Positions 6,284 to 12,996 of a stretch of DNA of 12,996 nucleotides are shown piece by piece; within the stretch, counting starts at the first letter, position 1; every line of letters starts with the position of its first letter. Both the position numbers and the translations under genes were made by a program. The stretch covers positions 1-12,996 of the forward strand of contig CALKAR010000075.1 in the NCBI GenBank assembly GCA_937988745.1, read 5' to 3'. The notes below the pieces were generated by a model, which was not told the DNA's origin, did no database searches, and was given only the letters and a program-made list of their open reading frames with translations. The stretch comes from an uncultured Peptococcaceae bacterium (GTDB lineage Bacteria; Bacillota; Limnochordia; Darwinibacteriales; Darwinibacteriaceae).

Positions 6284-6327
6284 GTTATATTTTTCACAAT
6301 AATACGTTATAGTTTTCACTAAGTGGT
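6261..6327. repeat. Three tandem operator-like boxes, 22-bp period
   Basis: Boxes start at 6262, 6284 and 6306: GTGATCGTATTCACA, GTTATATTTTTCACA and GTTATAGTTTTCACT. Boxes 2 and 3 match at 13 of 15 positions and boxes 1 and 2 at 11 of 15; 10 positions are invariant. Box 1 with its leading T is a full TGTGA-N6-TCACA palindrome; the other two keep the TTTCAC half best. The 22-bp period is about two helical turns and would place bound dimers on one DNA face, between the leftward promoter and the DUF362 promoter. Confidence 0.65.
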
Positions 6328-6335
6328 GCCAGAGA

Positions 6336-6378
6336 AAGACAAGTTATTGCAGTGATGCTACAATTAATAAAGGGGGAG
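6336..6378 (+). promoter_or_regulatory. Promoter and ribosome binding site of the DUF362 gene
   Basis: The -35-like AAGACA (6336-6341) and extended -10 TGC-TACAAT (6356-6364) are 17 bp apart. The predicted start, near 6371, coincides with the AGGGGGAG Shine-Dalgarno site (6371-6378), 8 nt before ATG 6387, so the 5' leader would be very short. The tandem boxes end about 10 bp upstream of the -35; box 3 would be centred near -58, a typical activator distance. Confidence 0.5.
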
Positions 6379-6386
6379 ATCGCAAG

Positions 6387-7445
6387 ATGCCTATTACTGT
6401 CATGTACGGTCAAAACGGAAAAGAGATGGTGCAAACAATTCTTGCCCATCGCCAGTGGGAGCTAGAACTTAACCCAGACTGGTCATACGGGATCAAACCT
6501 AACCTTGTCGTGGCGAAACCAGCAGAAAGCGGCGCCACCACAGATCCAGCAGTAGTAGAAGGAATCATCACCTACCTAAAAGATCACGGCTGTCACCGCA
6601 TAACCATTCTGGAAGGATCATGGATCGGAGATTCTACCGAACGCGCCTTCACAGTCTGTGGCTACCGCGAATTAGCAGAGCGCTTTAACGTTAAGCTGGT
6701 AGACTTAAAGAAAGACCGGGCAGTCACGGTACGGCAGGGCTCCTTGGAGCTAGAAATCTGCCAAAGTGTACTTGAACTGGATTATCTAATAAACGTACCT
6801 GTATTGAAGGCTCACTGCCAGACCAGGCTTACGTGTGCTTTGAAGAACCTCAAGGGATGTATACCTGACAGAGAAAAGCGCCGCTACCATACGCTAGGCC
6901 TTCACAAACCGATCGCAGCTTTAAATAAGGTGCTTAAGCAGGATTTGATAGTTGTTGATGGCATTATCGGCGATCTTACCTTTGAAGAGGGCGGTACCCC
7001 GGTTAATATGCACAGGATCATAGTCGGCTGCGACCCCGTAGCGGTAGACAGCTACTGTGCTGGGCTGTTAGGACTCAGCCCCGAAGACGTACCCTACATC
7101 ACGTATGCTGAAGAGCTGGGTGTGGGAACCACATCCTACGAAGTGGAGGAGCTGAACCAAGGAAGGTCCAGCAGTTTTGCTCCGAGCCTAACTGCTGATA
7201 AGCTGCGGCTGCATTTCACCGAGAGAAATGCCTGCTCAGCCTGCGTCGGCTCACTCATGCACGCTCTCTACCGCTTCCGGCAAGCGCCACCAGTGGACAT
7301 ACATATCGGGCAGGGTTATAAAGGACATAAAGCTTCTGGACTAGGCATAGGAACCTGCACAAGGCACTTTGACGATTATGTTCCCGGCTGTCCCCCCACA
7401 GCCCGCAATATTCTAGATAAACTACATGAACTTGCGCACAGATAA
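6387..7445 (+). CDS. DUF362 domain protein with four C-terminal cysteines
   Basis: A 352-residue predicted cytoplasmic protein of the DUF362 family, whose biochemical role I cannot state with confidence. Family features include GIKPNLVVAKP (35-45), ITILEGSW (72-79), DYLINVPVLKAH (132-143), ALKNLKGCIPD (151-161) and VVDGIIGDLTFEEGG (189-203). The C-terminal part has Cys283 and Cys286 in NACSACVGS, Cys324 in GIGTCTRHF and Cys335 in YVPGCPPTA. The last motif looks like the VPGCPP cysteine site of NuoB- and hydrogenase-type iron-sulfur subunits. The set could hold a [4Fe-4S] cluster, though it is not a standard ferredoxin pattern. It is a single gene, divergent from rpiR and ended by a terminator at 7447. 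Sugar context is suggested only by position. ATG 6387 is well placed after AGGGGGAG. Confidence 0.85.
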   Translation: MPITVMYGQNGKEMVQTILAHRQWELELNPDWSYGIKPNLVVAKPAESGATTDPAVVEGIITYLKDHGCHRITILEGSWIGDSTERAFTVCGYRELAERFNVKLVDLKKDRAVTVRQGSLELEICQSVLELDYLINVPVLKAHCQTRLTCALKNLKGCIPDREKRRYHTLGLHKPIAALNKVLKQDLIVVDGIIGDLTFEEGGTPVNMHRIIVGCDPVAVDSYCAGLLGLSPEDVPYITYAEELGVGTTSYEVEELNQGRSSSFAPSLTADKLRLHFTERNACSACVGSLMHALYRFRQAPPVDIHIGQGYKGHKASGLGIGTCTRHFDDYVPGCPPTARNILDKLHELAHR

Positions 7446-7446
7446 A

Positions 7447-7487
7447 AAAAGGGCGAGGATGCTGATGAAGTGCACCTCGCTCCTTTT
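7447..7487. terminator. Bidirectional terminator between DUF362 and gguB
   Basis: The stem AAAAGG-GCGAGG (7447-7458) pairs with CCTCGC-T-CCTTTT (7475-7487), with one bulged T and a 16-nt loop. It has T-runs on both outgoing sides (TTTT on plus, TTTTTTT on minus). It sits directly after the DUF362 stop codon and 16 bp beyond the stop of the converging gguB. Confidence 0.8.
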
Positions 7488-7502
7488 GTGTATCAGTGGC
7501 TG

Positions 7503-8732
7503 TTACATGCTTCTGGTTTGGCTTGTGCTTCTCCGAGTAAAAAACGGTAATTTCATAGGAATCTGCTGCTTGCTGATTACGTCGAAAGCGACAGCTGCCA
7601 GCAGAACCAAGCCTTTGACTACCTGCTGTACGTTAGAGCTGATTCCCATAATGGACATACCGTTGTTGAGCACACCCATGATCATAGCACCGACCAATGT
7701 ACCGCCTACAGTTCCGATTCCGCCGTAGGCACTGGCACCGCCAATGAAACACGCTGCAATGGCGTCGAGTTCAAATGACTGACCTGCCTGTGGTGATGCC
7801 GAGTTTAGGCGTGCAGCGAACACAATACCAGCTACACCTGCCAAAAAGGCCATATTTACATAAGCTAGGAAAAGCAGGAAACGAGTCTTAACACCCGACA
7901 GACGCGCCGCTTTCTCGTTTCCACCCAAGGCATACAGATGTCGGCCAATGACGGTCTGCGACGTGATGTAGGTATAGACTAGGAGAATGATTCCTACTGT
8001 AATCAAGACCATGGGGACACCGCGGTACGCTGCCAATGTATAGAACAGCCATATGATCCCAAAACAGATCAAGACTGTCTTAATTAAGAGGGTCCAAAGA
8101 CTTTCTACTGAATAACCTTTCCGCTGACGTGCCCGGTAACCTCCAAACTGCCCTAGGGCATAAATGGCTGCAATGATAACCCCAATCAAGAGGGATGTGG
8201 TGTTGCGCAGACCAAACAGCTGCCAATCTGGGAAAAGGTCAGGAATGTACCCGGTGGAATAGGCCAGGTAATCCCTGGGGAAAGGTGCTAGGGTCATGCC
8301 GTTGAGCACAATCAAGGTTAAGCCTCTGAACACTAACATTCCTGAAAGGGTAACAATAAACGCCGGAATGCGCATATACGCAATCCAGAATCCCTGCCAG
8401 ATGCCAAGCCCAATGGCAATGACTAAGCAGAGCAGAATCGACAGATGAGAGTTCCATCCCCATGTAATGATGAATGTTCCGGCACAGGCACCGATTAAGG
8501 CTACCTGCGAGCCAACTGAAAGGTCAACATTACCACCGGTGAGGATACACATCAGCATACCCACAGCCAGAATCACTACATAGGCGTTCTGAAAGATCAG
8601 GTTAGAGACGTTCATCGGCTTGAGCAAAACGCCATTAGTCAACACCTGGAATATCAAAATGATCGCCAACAGCGTCAGCAGCATCATATACTGCCTAAGG
8701 CTGTTGCGCAGTGTAGTTCGCAAGCTGCTCAT
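7503..8732 (-). CDS. gguB: Multiple-sugar ABC transporter permease GguB/MmsB (CUT2)
   Basis: Inner-membrane channel subunit of a CUT2 monosaccharide importer. At 409 residues it has the length of the GguB/MmsB/XylH group rather than the shorter RbsC. About ten hydrophobic segments are visible from residue 16 to 390. Family signatures include GMLMCILTGGNVDLSVGSQVA truncated at either end (ILTGGNVDLSVGS), IPAFIVTLSGMLVFRGL, GRHLYALGGNEKAARLSGV and AIAACFIGGASAYGGIGTV. The ATG at 8732 overlaps the gguA stop codon by ATGA, so the two are translationally coupled; GGGGAG lies 9 nt upstream. It is the last gene of chvE-gguA-gguB. Substrates of the family are glucose, galactose, arabinose and xylose; which one applies here cannot be read from the permease. 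Confidence 0.92.
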   Translation of the reverse strand: MSSLRTTLRNSLRQYMMLLTLLAIILIFQVLTNGVLLKPMNVSNLIFQNAYVVILAVGMLMCILTGGNVDLSVGSQVALIGACAGTFIITWGWNSHLSILLCLVIAIGLGIWQGFWIAYMRIPAFIVTLSGMLVFRGLTLIVLNGMTLAPFPRDYLAYSTGYIPDLFPDWQLFGLRNTTSLLIGVIIAAIYALGQFGGYRARQRKGYSVESLWTLLIKTVLICFGIIWLFYTLAAYRGVPMVLITVGIILLVYTYITSQTVIGRHLYALGGNEKAARLSGVKTRFLLFLAYVNMAFLAGVAGIVFAARLNSASPQAGQSFELDAIAACFIGGASAYGGIGTVGGTLVGAMIMGVLNNGMSIMGISSNVQQVVKGLVLLAAVAFDVISKQQIPMKLPFFTRRSTSQTRSM

Positions 8733-10279
8733 GCTCCGATCTCCCCTTTGCTGTCTTGCATAATGCGGTTCATAATGTCTTCTTGAGTAGCCTGGTCGCC
8801 GGGGATTTCAGCAATAATACGTCCCCGGTTCATAACGTAGATGCGGTCACACATTCCCAAGATTTCAGGGAGCTCTGATGATATGAGAATAATGGACTTA
8901 CCCTCTTCGGCCAAGTTATTTATGATCTGGTAGATTTCATACTTCGCGCCAACATCCACACCTCTGGTCGGCTCATCGAGCATCAGCACATCAGGTTGAG
9001 AAAAGATCCACTTGCCAAGCAAGACCTTCTGCTGATTTCCACCCGACAAGTTCTCCACTTTCTGCTCGACGCTGGGGGTGCGAATGTCCAGCCTCTCCCG
9101 AAAGGCTTCCGCTTCGTGCCGCTCACGATCTTTATCGATGCGTCCCTTCTGCGCGACCAGCTCCATCCGACTCAGTGTTATGTTGTGTGTAACACTGCTC
9201 ATCAGTACCAAACCGCTCACCTTACGGTCTTCCGTTACGTAAGCTATGCGGTTAGCGATTGCCTCAGGCACCGAATATATATCCAACATCTGGCCATCTT
9301 TTATCAGAGTTCCAGAAATGTTCCGCCCATAAGCACGCCCAAAGATTGACATGGCAAGCTCGGTACGTCCAGAACCAATGAGGCCATAGATACCCACTAC
9401 TTCTCCTTTGTGCACCTTCAACGAGACATTATCTACCACTTTCCGCTCAGGATAAAGCTCGTGGTAGACAGTCCAATTTCGCACCTCAAATCCCACTTCT
9501 GGGCGAATAGTGTTGGAACGAGCCGGATAGCGTTCAGTCATATCTCGGCCGACCATTCCACGAATGATGCGTTCTTCACTCACCTCATCGGTGCGGTTAT
9601 CCAGGGTCTCTATAGTTGCGCCATCCCGCAGAACAGTGATGCGATCAGCGACATACGAAATCTCGTTGAGCTTGTGAGAAATAATAATGGACGTAATTCC
9701 CCGTTCTTTGCGAAGCTGCAGCAGGAGATCTAAGATCTTTTGCGAGTCATCGTCATTTAACGAAGAGGTGGGCTCGTCTAAGATGAGCAGACGCACATTC
9801 TTAGCTAATGCCTTGGCAATTTCGAGCAGCTGCTGTTTGGCCACGCTGAGATCCTTCACTAGAGTGCGGGGATCTTCATCAAGACCAACCAACTGCATGT
9901 ATTCTTCCGCCTTCTTGTATGTCAAGTTCCAGTTGATTCTCCCCCGCACGTGCTGTTCATTGCCGAGGAACATGTTTTCGCCTATGGACAAATAGGGTAT
10001 GAGAGCCAGCTCTTGATGAATAATGACAATTCCCAGGCGCTCCGAATCAGAGATGCTTGTATGCCGGCATTCCTGCCCATCAAAATAAATATCCCCTGTA
10101 TAGGAACCATAGGGGTGCACACCGCTGAGTACATTCATTAATGTAGACTTGCCCGCGCCATTTTCTCCGACGAGCGCGTGAATTTCCCCCTCGTAGACCG
10201 TGAGGTTCACATTATCCAAGGCTCTTACACCTGGAAACTCCTTGGTAATGGAACGCATTTCCAGTAGTTTGTTTGCCAA
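8729..10279 (-). CDS. gguA: Multiple-sugar ABC transporter ATPase GguA/MmsA (tandem NBD)
   Basis: Cytoplasmic ATPase of the CUT2 importer, two fused nucleotide-binding domains in 516 residues. Domain 1 has Walker A GENGAGKST (38-46), Q-loop Gln89, a signature LSVAKQQ (144-150), Walker B LLILDEP (164-170) and the H-loop His202. Domain 2 has the degenerate Walker A GLIGSGRTEL (299-308) usual in this class, a full LSGGNQQ signature (411-417) and Walker B VLMLDEP (431-437). An open frame extends upstream to 10339, but I choose the TTG at 10279. It follows GGGAGGGT by 6 nt, the protein then starts LANKLLEMRSITKEF like its relatives, and the extra stretch would be built from an intercistronic hairpin. 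It lies between chvE and gguB. Confidence 0.93.
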   Translation of the reverse strand: MANKLLEMRSITKEFPGVRALDNVNLTVYEGEIHALVGENGAGKSTLMNVLSGVHPYGSYTGDIYFDGQECRHTSISDSERLGIVIIHQELALIPYLSIGENMFLGNEQHVRGRINWNLTYKKAEEYMQLVGLDEDPRTLVKDLSVAKQQLLEIAKALAKNVRLLILDEPTSSLNDDDSQKILDLLLQLRKERGITSIIISHKLNEISYVADRITVLRDGATIETLDNRTDEVSEERIIRGMVGRDMTERYPARSNTIRPEVGFEVRNWTVYHELYPERKVVDNVSLKVHKGEVVGIYGLIGSGRTELAMSIFGRAYGRNISGTLIKDGQMLDIYSVPEAIANRIAYVTEDRKVSGLVLMSSVTHNITLSRMELVAQKGRIDKDRERHEAEAFRERLDIRTPSVEQKVENLSGGNQQKVLLGKWIFSQPDVLMLDEPTRGVDVGAKYEIYQIINNLAEEGKSIILISSELPEILGMCDRIYVMNRGRIIAEIPGDQATQEDIMNRIMQDSKGEIGA

Positions 10280-10304
10280 GATTTTACCCTCCCGCACTAC
10301 AGGA

Positions 10305-10331
10305 GCGGATGGGCAGAATCTGCCCATCCGC
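10305..10331 (-). promoter_or_regulatory. Intercistronic hairpin between chvE and gguA
   Basis: Two 13-base arms, GCGGATGGGCAGA (10305-10317) and TCTGCCCATCCGC (10319-10331), are perfect complements. They form a GC-rich stem of about 11 bp with a tiny loop, 15 nt after the chvE stop. No T-run follows on the minus strand, so it is more likely a 3' mRNA stabiliser or partial block than a full terminator. Such hairpins let a binding protein be made in excess over its ATPase and permease. Confidence 0.7.
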
Positions 10332-10345
10332 AGCAGCAATCTCCT

Positions 10346-11398
10346 TTAGTTAGCCAGCTGTTCTCTGGTGTAGTAGCCGCTTTCAATCAACAGCTCTTCG
10401 TAGTTGTTGATGTCAGCGAATACTGGAGCAGAGAGATAAGTAGGTACAATATAAACACCGTTGAAGTAGGTTTCGGTATCGTTCACTGGTACTTCGTCAC
10501 CATTAACGATGGCTTGAATCATTTTTACTACGTTAGCAGCCAGAGTCCGGGTGTCCTTAAATACGGACATTGCCTGCCGGCCAGCAATCATGTTTTTCAC
10601 GTTTGCGATGTCGCAGTCTTGACCAGTGATGATCGGCCAGTTGTCTGCTTCAAAACCAGCGTTGATCAGAGCGTTGGTTACGCCCAGCGCTGTCGAGTCA
10701 TTGGAGCAAAGTACTGCGTGGAGCGGTGTGCCGTCGGAGTAGTTGGCAGCAATGAGGTTATCCATCCGAGCCTGAGCTACTTCAGAAGCCCAAGTTGGTG
10801 TAGCTACCTCTTCGAATCTGACTTGTCCCGAAGGAACGCGAACCTTGCCAGCATTGATGTAAGGTTCGATTACGTCAAAAGCACCTTGATAGAAGTAACG
10901 AGCGTTGTTGTCGTCAGGAGAACCGCCAACGAGCTCAATGTTTACGGTACCTTCAAGAGTATCCAGTCCGAGACGGTCTACCAGGTATTGGCCCTGAATG
11001 GTACCAACCATGTAGTTGTCAAAAGTTGCGTAGTAGGAAACAGCATCAGTTTCCATAATCAGACGGTCGTATGCGATAACAATGATGCCTTCTTCTTTGG
11101 CAATTTCCAGAACTGTGCCGAGAGAAGAACCATCGATAGAAGCAATTACGAGGATATCAGCACCGTTGAGAATCATGTTCTCAATCTGAGAAACCTGAAG
11201 CGCCACGTTATTGTTGGCATACTGCAGGTCAACAACATAGCCAGCTTCTTCGAGCATAGCCTTCATGTTGGCTCCGTCTTGGTTCCAGCGCTGCAGACTT
11301 TGAGTAGGCATTGCTACACCGACACGGACCTGAGCAGCTGCTGCACCGGAAAAGGCTACTACGAAAACTAACAAAGCAACGAGCATAAGTCTTTTCAT
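10346..11398 (-). CDS. chvE: Multiple-sugar-binding periplasmic protein ChvE
   Basis: Substrate-binding protein of the CUT2 importer; ChvE proteins bind aldoses such as glucose, galactose, arabinose and xylose. The 350 residues begin with a signal peptide (MKRLMLVALL to about AAAA-Q, cleavage near 22-23) and no lipobox cysteine, so the protein should be free in a periplasm. The mature part follows ChvE closely: VGVAMPTQSLQRWNQDG (27-43), VIASIDG (84-90), AYDRLI (109-114), SYYATFDN (121-128), GGSPDDNNA (158-166), GQD (259-261), FKDTR (280-284) and GYYTREQL near the C-terminus. It is the first gene of the operon; ATG 11398 has GAAGGGAG about 12 nt upstream. In Agrobacterium ChvE also feeds a sensor kinase, but no such partner is seen here. 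Confidence 0.95.
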   Translation of the reverse strand: MKRLMLVALLVFVVAFSGAAAAQVRVGVAMPTQSLQRWNQDGANMKAMLEEAGYVVDLQYANNNVALQVSQIENMILNGADILVIASIDGSSLGTVLEIAKEEGIIVIAYDRLIMETDAVSYYATFDNYMVGTIQGQYLVDRLGLDTLEGTVNIELVGGSPDDNNARYFYQGAFDVIEPYINAGKVRVPSGQVRFEEVATPTWASEVAQARMDNLIAANYSDGTPLHAVLCSNDSTALGVTNALINAGFEADNWPIITGQDCDIANVKNMIAGRQAMSVFKDTRTLAANVVKMIQAIVNGDEVPVNDTETYFNGVYIVPTYLSAPVFADINNYEELLIESGYYTREQLAN

Positions 11399-11519
11399 GG
11401 AAAGATACGACTCCCTTCGAGTTTTTATTCTTCTAAAGACCTAGGATGCTCCAACAAGACAACTCTTTAGCAAGCTGCGCGCTAAGCCAGCCCCCCTTCC
11501 TCCGTTCGTTCTTTACTAT

Positions 11520-11552
11520 TTGTAATTACAATATCACGAATTTGTTGAACAA
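11520..11552. promoter_or_regulatory. Paired palindromes upstream of chvE
   Basis: TTGTAATTACAA (11520-11531) and TTGTT-G-AACAA (11542-11552) are perfect palindromes with centres about 21.5 bp apart. On the minus strand a weak chvE promoter (TTCATT, 17 bp, TATTGT) can be drawn across them. They are candidate operators for the chvE operon. The region is AT-rich, so chance is a real alternative. The rest of the 320-bp spacer (11399-11718) shows no other gene. Confidence 0.35.
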
Positions 11553-11670
11553 TGAAGGGGTGTTCTTTTCTTTATTTTGTGATTCACTTCACTTTGTTAA
11601 TTTTATGTTTTGTGTGGGTGTAAAAAGAGGGTTCTTCGAGCTTTTTCGCCTTTCCTTATACCCGGGGATC

Positions 11671-11711
11671 TGCTATGATAGGCATGATGTGCTAATTGCC
11701 AGAAAAGGAGG
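11671..11711 (+). promoter_or_regulatory. Extended -10 promoter and RBS of the MFS gene
   Basis: TGC-TATGAT (11671-11679) is an extended -10 with a weak -35 region, giving a predicted start near 11686. AAAAGGAGG (11703-11711) follows, 7 nt before the TTG at 11719. Together they set the gene start and rule out the upstream in-frame ATG at 11446. Confidence 0.6.
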
Positions 11712-11718
11712 AACATCG

Positions 11719-12984
11719 TTGCCAGGGAAGTATAAGCCGACACTTTACGCAAGCTACATAAGCTTCGTCGTCCAAGCAATCAATAACAACCTAGCGCCCT
11801 TGTTTTTTGTCATCTTCCATGAAGAGTTCGGGCTCTCTTTTGAGATGCTCGGCCGCTTGATACTCGTAAATTTCGGAACGCAGCTCGTAGTCGACATCGC
11901 GGCAATCAGATACGCAGACCGCATCGGCTACCGGAAGTTAGCAGTTTGGGCACACGTCCTCTGCACCATTGGTCTTATGTCTTTAGGGATTTTGCCGATC
12001 GTTATGAATAGTACGAACCTTGCCTTAACTATTGCTGTATTCTTATCAGCAGTCGGCGGGGGTATTATTGATATCGTTGCAAGTCCCATTGTGGAATCAC
12101 TGCCTACCGATGGAAAGGCAGCCCACATGAGCCTACTCCATTCTTTCTACTGCTGGGGCCAGATGGCTGTAGTAATTGTTACCACTCTATTAATCTGGCT
12201 CTTTGGACGAGGAATCTGGAATTATATCCCTATCTTATGGGCACTAATTCCGCTGTACAACGCATTTAAATTTGTGCGGGTCCCAATCCTGCCTCTTGTA
12301 CCCGATGGTAAAGCAATGGCCGTTTCTGACCTACTGCGCTCGCCGCTGTTTTTCTTGGCGTTAGTTCTCATGATGAGCGCTGGCGCATCGGAGATCACCA
12401 TGTCCCAGTGGTCCAGCCTATTTGCGGAAACAGGCTTGGGTGTTCCCAAAGTCGTCGGTGACTTAGTTGGGCCGGCACTGTTTGCTCTCTTTATGGCCAT
12501 AGGCCGTACATTTTACGGTGTGCGGGGTGAAAAAATTAACCTGCAGACTGCACTTCAAGTATGCAGCCTACTGTGCATTGCCTGCTACGCAGCAGCAGTG
12601 TTTGCAGATTCCCCTCTATTCGCTCTTCTTGGAGCAGCCGTGTGCGGTTTATCCGTAAGCTTGATGTGGCCTGGAACCTTAAGCCTAAGCGCAGCGAAGT
12701 TTCCCAGGGGTGGCACGGCGATGTTTGCTTTCTTGGCTATTTTCGGAGATATCGGTGCTTCAGTGGGGCCATGGCTGACAGGAGTGGTTTCCGACTGGAG
12801 TCAAGGTTCCGCTTTAATACAAGAGTGGGGTGCTTCGCGCGGACTCGGCCTAGAGCAGATCGGGCTGCGTACTGGTCTCTTAATAGGCATGATTTTCCCT
12901 GTATTGATGTTTGTCGGAGTTACTGCCATGAAAAAAAGAACGGCCGAGCAGCCAGCTGCCCAAGCCAGAGTAGAGGTTTCGTAG
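11719..12984 (+). CDS. Major facilitator superfamily transporter, probably sugar
   Basis: A polytopic membrane transporter of 421 residues with about 12 hydrophobic segments, the usual MFS size. The loop 2-3 signature ADRIGYRK (66-73) is the canonical MFS motif A (D-R-x-G-R-R/K). Asn-rich YISFVVQAINNNLAP in TM1 and GDIGASVGPWLTGVVSD in the C-terminal half fit sugar- or FucP-like carriers, but the substrate is not clear. The frame is open back to 11446, but that extension is Phe/Cys-rich and unlike a transporter N-terminus. The TTG at 11719 has a strong Shine-Dalgarno site and its own promoter. The gene is divergent from chvE, so the two sugar uptake routes may share regulation. It ends at TAG 12982-12984; no terminator is seen before the window edge. 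Confidence 0.87.
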   Translation: MPGKYKPTLYASYISFVVQAINNNLAPLFFVIFHEEFGLSFEMLGRLILVNFGTQLVVDIAAIRYADRIGYRKLAVWAHVLCTIGLMSLGILPIVMNSTNLALTIAVFLSAVGGGIIDIVASPIVESLPTDGKAAHMSLLHSFYCWGQMAVVIVTTLLIWLFGRGIWNYIPILWALIPLYNAFKFVRVPILPLVPDGKAMAVSDLLRSPLFFLALVLMMSAGASEITMSQWSSLFAETGLGVPKVVGDLVGPALFALFMAIGRTFYGVRGEKINLQTALQVCSLLCIACYAAAVFADSPLFALLGAAVCGLSVSLMWPGTLSLSAAKFPRGGTAMFAFLAIFGDIGASVGPWLTGVVSDWSQGSALIQEWGASRGLGLEQIGLRTGLLIGMIFPVLMFVGVTAMKKRTAEQPAAQARVEVS

Positions 12985-12996
12985 TAAACAAAAATG

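Noticed and set aside
10280..10339. Twenty-residue N-terminal extension of GguA from ATG 10339
   Set aside because: It would translate the intercistronic hairpin and its own leader; TTG 10279 has GGGAGGGT at 6 nt and matches the family start.
10514..11371. Long plus-strand open frame (285 codons) antisense to chvE
   Set aside because: It mirrors a clear chvE gene, has no ribosome binding site or recognisable domain, and its Ser/Val/Cys/Tyr-rich composition is what the reverse strand of a coding gene yields.
11446..11718. N-terminal extension of the MFS gene from an upstream ATG
   Set aside because: No Shine-Dalgarno site at 11446, a Phe/Cys-rich sequence unlike MFS proteins, and a promoter plus strong ribosome binding site lying inside it just before TTG 11719.

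Overview
The window looks like chromosomal DNA from a fermentative, sugar-using bacterium of the Bacillota type. Shine-Dalgarno sites are strong (AAGGAGG-like), base composition is balanced, and 5 of the 11 genes start with GTG or TTG. Both sugar-binding proteins have ordinary signal peptides with no lipobox cysteine. That is how soluble periplasmic proteins look and suggests an outer membrane (a diderm Bacillota lineage such as Limnochordia, or a similar group). The taxonomic guess is inference only.

Layout. Positions 1-95 are the end of a type I-E-like CRISPR array (two 29-bp repeats, one 32-bp spacer) that continues beyond the left edge; no cas genes are visible. A leader-like AT-rich stretch follows, then a single-cysteine peroxiredoxin (268-720, +), closed by a hairpin at 752-791. 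From 6027 leftwards to 802 runs a five-gene minus-strand cluster: an RpiR-type regulator, a HAD-IIB sugar-phosphatase-like protein, and an alpha-glucoside-type (AglE/F/G-like, CUT1) ABC importer made of a binding protein and two permeases. It has no ATPase of its own. The first permease carries an inserted SdrD_B-like beta-sandwich domain in its TM3-TM4 external loop.

From 6028 to 6386 lies a dense divergent control region. It holds a 16-bp palindrome over the likely rpiR promoter, a strong terminator, a promoter whose terminated transcript would be a ~113-nt RNA, and three operator-like boxes at an exact 22-bp period. It leads rightwards into a DUF362 protein with four C-terminal cysteines (6387-7445, +). 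A bidirectional terminator separates this from a second minus-strand sugar importer, chvE-gguA-gguB (11398 to 7503; CUT2, multiple monosaccharides), with a hairpin between chvE and gguA. Diverging from chvE is a major facilitator transporter (11719-12984, +).

How they fit together: two ABC importers of different classes and an MFS carrier bring in oligo- and monosaccharides. The RpiR regulator (SIS domain, probably sensing a phosphosugar) and the HAD phosphatase suggest that a phosphorylated intermediate controls the alpha-glucoside operon. The most unusual parts are the control region at 6028-6386 and the domain insertion in the permease.
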